The notes under the pieces were generated by a model. That model searched no databases. It worked only from the letters and a program-made list of their open reading frames with translations, and was not told where the DNA came from. Positions 5,296-6,077 of a DNA stretch of 6,077 nt are shown in pieces. The first letter of the stretch is position 1, and each line of letters starts with the position of its first letter. Where the stretch lies: the NCBI GenBank assembly GCA_027366075.1, contig DAHXLI010000013.1, forward strand, positions 1 to 6,077, in the 5' to 3' direction. This DNA is from Candidatus Parvarchaeota archaeon (GTDB taxonomy: Archaea > Nanobdellota > Nanobdellia > Parvarchaeales > Parvarchaeaceae). The translations under genes were made by a program, and so were the position numbers.

Positions 5296-5851
5296 CTCTG
5301 TCCGGCGTCCTAGGTAAAAGAGTCGCTTCGGCTACATTTTCCAGATCAAGCATCTGCTTTACTATCCTCTCTAAACCGGTTCCAGAACCACCATGTGGTG
5401 GGACGCCATATCTAAAGAAATCAAGATAGAAACCAAACTGTTCCGGGTCCAGACCCTTTTCCTTGGTTTGTTCTATAAGGACTTTATATCTGTGTTCTCT
5501 TTGGGCTAATGTGGTTATCTCTAGTCCCTTATATATCAGATCGGCGCGGAACGTGACTTCTTTGTTTTCTGGCTTTCTCATGTGATAGAACTGTGCGACA
5601 CTCCAGGGGAATTCTGTCAGGAAAAAGAAATCGCTTTCGTATCTTTCTTTGACATATTTGCCGAGCACTCTTTCTCCTTCGGGGTCTACATCATCGATTA
5701 CGGTCTTTCCATAGTCTTTGAGTATCTCGGCGGCTTCCTTCATAGTAATTCTTGGAAAAGGGGTTTTTGGAGTTTCTAACTTTACACCGAACGTCTTAAG
5801 ATCCCGCTGGTTAGTTTTTTCTACGTCCTTGAATATTGCTATCATCATGTT
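5285..5851 (-). CDS. aspS: Aspartyl-tRNA synthetase, C-terminal catalytic part (aspS fragment)
   Basis: AspRS charges tRNA-Asp with aspartate in the cytoplasm. This minus-strand block encodes 188 residues from NMMIAIFKDVEK to the natural C-terminus RTPDRVTP. Clear archaeal-type AspRS landmarks are TPFPRITMKEA, DPEGERVLGKYV, DFFFLTEFPWSVAQFYHMR, YKGLEITTLAQREHRY, FYLDFFRYGVPPHGG and class II motif 3 GSGTGLERI (codons near 5365-5395), with Arg of motif 3 intact. The open frame continues upstream to an ATG at 5995, but those extra 48 or so codons (5852-5995) read the opposite strand of another part of aspS and match nothing in AspRS. The true protein start is therefore not here: the OB-fold anticodon domain, motif 1 and motif 2 are missing from this strand. 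See the adjoining plus-strand block. Confidence 0.93.
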   Translation of the reverse strand, partial: NMMIAIFKDVEKTNQRDLKTFGVKLETPKTPFPRITMKEAAEILKDYGKTVIDDVDPEGERVLGKYVKERYESDFFFLTEFPWSVAQFYHMRKPENKEVTFRADLIYKGLEITTLAQREHRYKVLIEQTKEKGLDPEQFGFYLDFFRYGVPPHGGSGTGLERIVKQMLDLENVAEATLLPRTPDRVTP

Positions 5852-5858
5852 TTTCCAG
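5843..5858. other. Inversion junction inside aspS with short microhomology
   Basis: Left of about 5848 the sequence is the antisense of the AspRS C-terminal block (CATCAT, antisense of Met-Met); right of about 5852 it is the sense of the middle block (CCAGTCGTATAT). At the switch it reads CATGTTTTTCCA. The natural middle/C-terminal joint, reverse complemented from the bases at the window's right edge, would read CATGTTTTCC. About 8 bases (GTTTT plus TCC) are thus shared by both joined segments, differing by one T, which is typical of a microhomology-primed template switch. Confidence 0.75.
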
Positions 5859-6077
5859 TCGTATATTTTGACAGGACTGTTTATCTTGCGCAGTCGCCAC
5901 AATTCTATAAACAGATGATGATGGCGGGCGGATTCGAAAAAGTTTTTGAAATCGGCCCGGTGTTCAGAGCCGAACCGCACCACGACTCGAGACACCTTTG
6001 CGAATATACCAGCGTAGACATAGAGATGAGTTTCATAAAATCTTACGAAGACGTGATGGAAACGATGGAAAACATGA
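5852..6077 (+). CDS. aspS: Aspartyl-tRNA synthetase, middle part on the opposite strand (aspS fragment, runs off the edge)
   Basis: In the frame starting TTT at 5852, 75 residues of AspRS are encoded on the plus strand: FPVVYFDRTVYLAQSPQFYK at the start, then MAGGFEKVFEIGPVFRAEPH with class II motif 2 (FRAE codons at 5963-5974), HLCEYTSVDIEM, and SYEDVMETMENM at the edge. In AspRS this region lies immediately before the block found on the minus strand at 5285-5851. There is no start codon or promoter; the frame simply emerges from the antisense of the other block at about 5846-5852. The last codons (GAA AAC ATG A) match the first codons of the C-terminal block (AAC ATG ATG), so the natural gene would be seamless if this block were joined to a forward copy of it. 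About 170 N-terminal residues of a normal archaeal AspRS (about 430) are not in the window. Confidence 0.92.

Noticed and set aside
5852..5995. N-terminal 48 residues of the long minus-strand frame that begins at 5995, as part of a real 236-residue protein
   Set aside because: These codons are antisense to a well-conserved AspRS segment on the plus strand and resemble no part of AspRS, so the extension is a by-product of the inversion junction.
5852..6077. Simple invertible switch of the aspS middle block between short inverted repeats (TGTTTTTCC / GGAAAACA)
   Set aside because: aspS is essential, the repeats are only about 8 bases, no recombinase is nearby, and the right edge continues into the C-terminal block instead of upstream DNA.

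Overview
The window reads as archaeal DNA, most likely from a DPANN-type lineage (Micrarchaeota or a relative; inference). The evidence is an archaeal A/V-type ATPase subunit I, an archaeal-type aspartyl-tRNA synthetase, a class III (pilin-like) signal peptide fused to a LamG-type domain, AT-rich TATA elements placed about 25 bases before start codons (leaderless transcription), and a pair of coiled-coil proteins of a kind I associate with small-genome archaea. Both edges cut through genes, so the window may be a complete short contig.

Layout, left to right. (1) 2-607, plus: the C-terminal part of ATPase subunit I. (2) 623-1842, minus: a small zinc-ribbon protein (possibly ribosomal S26e) followed by a single-pass, exported protein very rich in N-glycosylation sequons; this unit converges on the ATPase gene. 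(3) 1843-1986: a divergent promoter region with one TATA box per direction. (4) 1987-3084, plus: a large pilin-like LamG surface protein. (5) 3189-4244, plus: two adjacent coiled-coil protein genes. (6) 4376-5295, plus: an unrecognised gene with a leaderless-type promoter, followed by a gene interrupted by one in-frame TGA and perhaps by a frameshift. (7) 5285-6077: aspS, split into two pieces in opposite orientations.

The most notable signal is region 7. The C-terminal 188 residues of AspRS are on the minus strand, and the 75 residues that should directly precede them are on the plus strand, beginning where the minus-strand piece ends. At the right edge the plus-strand piece appears to run back into the start of the C-terminal piece, so the layout predicts C-terminal part (inverted) - middle part - C-terminal part. 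That is the shape of a fold-back chimera from amplification or assembly. A real rearrangement of this essential gene is less likely. The window should not be used to claim a broken aspS without checking reads.

Functionally, regions 2, 4 and perhaps 5 point to the cell envelope or surface (glycosylated exported protein, pilin-like adhesin). The ATPase, the possible ribosomal protein and AspRS are housekeeping genes. I see no tRNA, rRNA, CRISPR array, insertion sequence or defence system. No stretch over 300 bases is without a gene. I do not find a convincing new biological system; the best open biological questions are the coiled-coil pair and the interrupted gene at 4759-5295.
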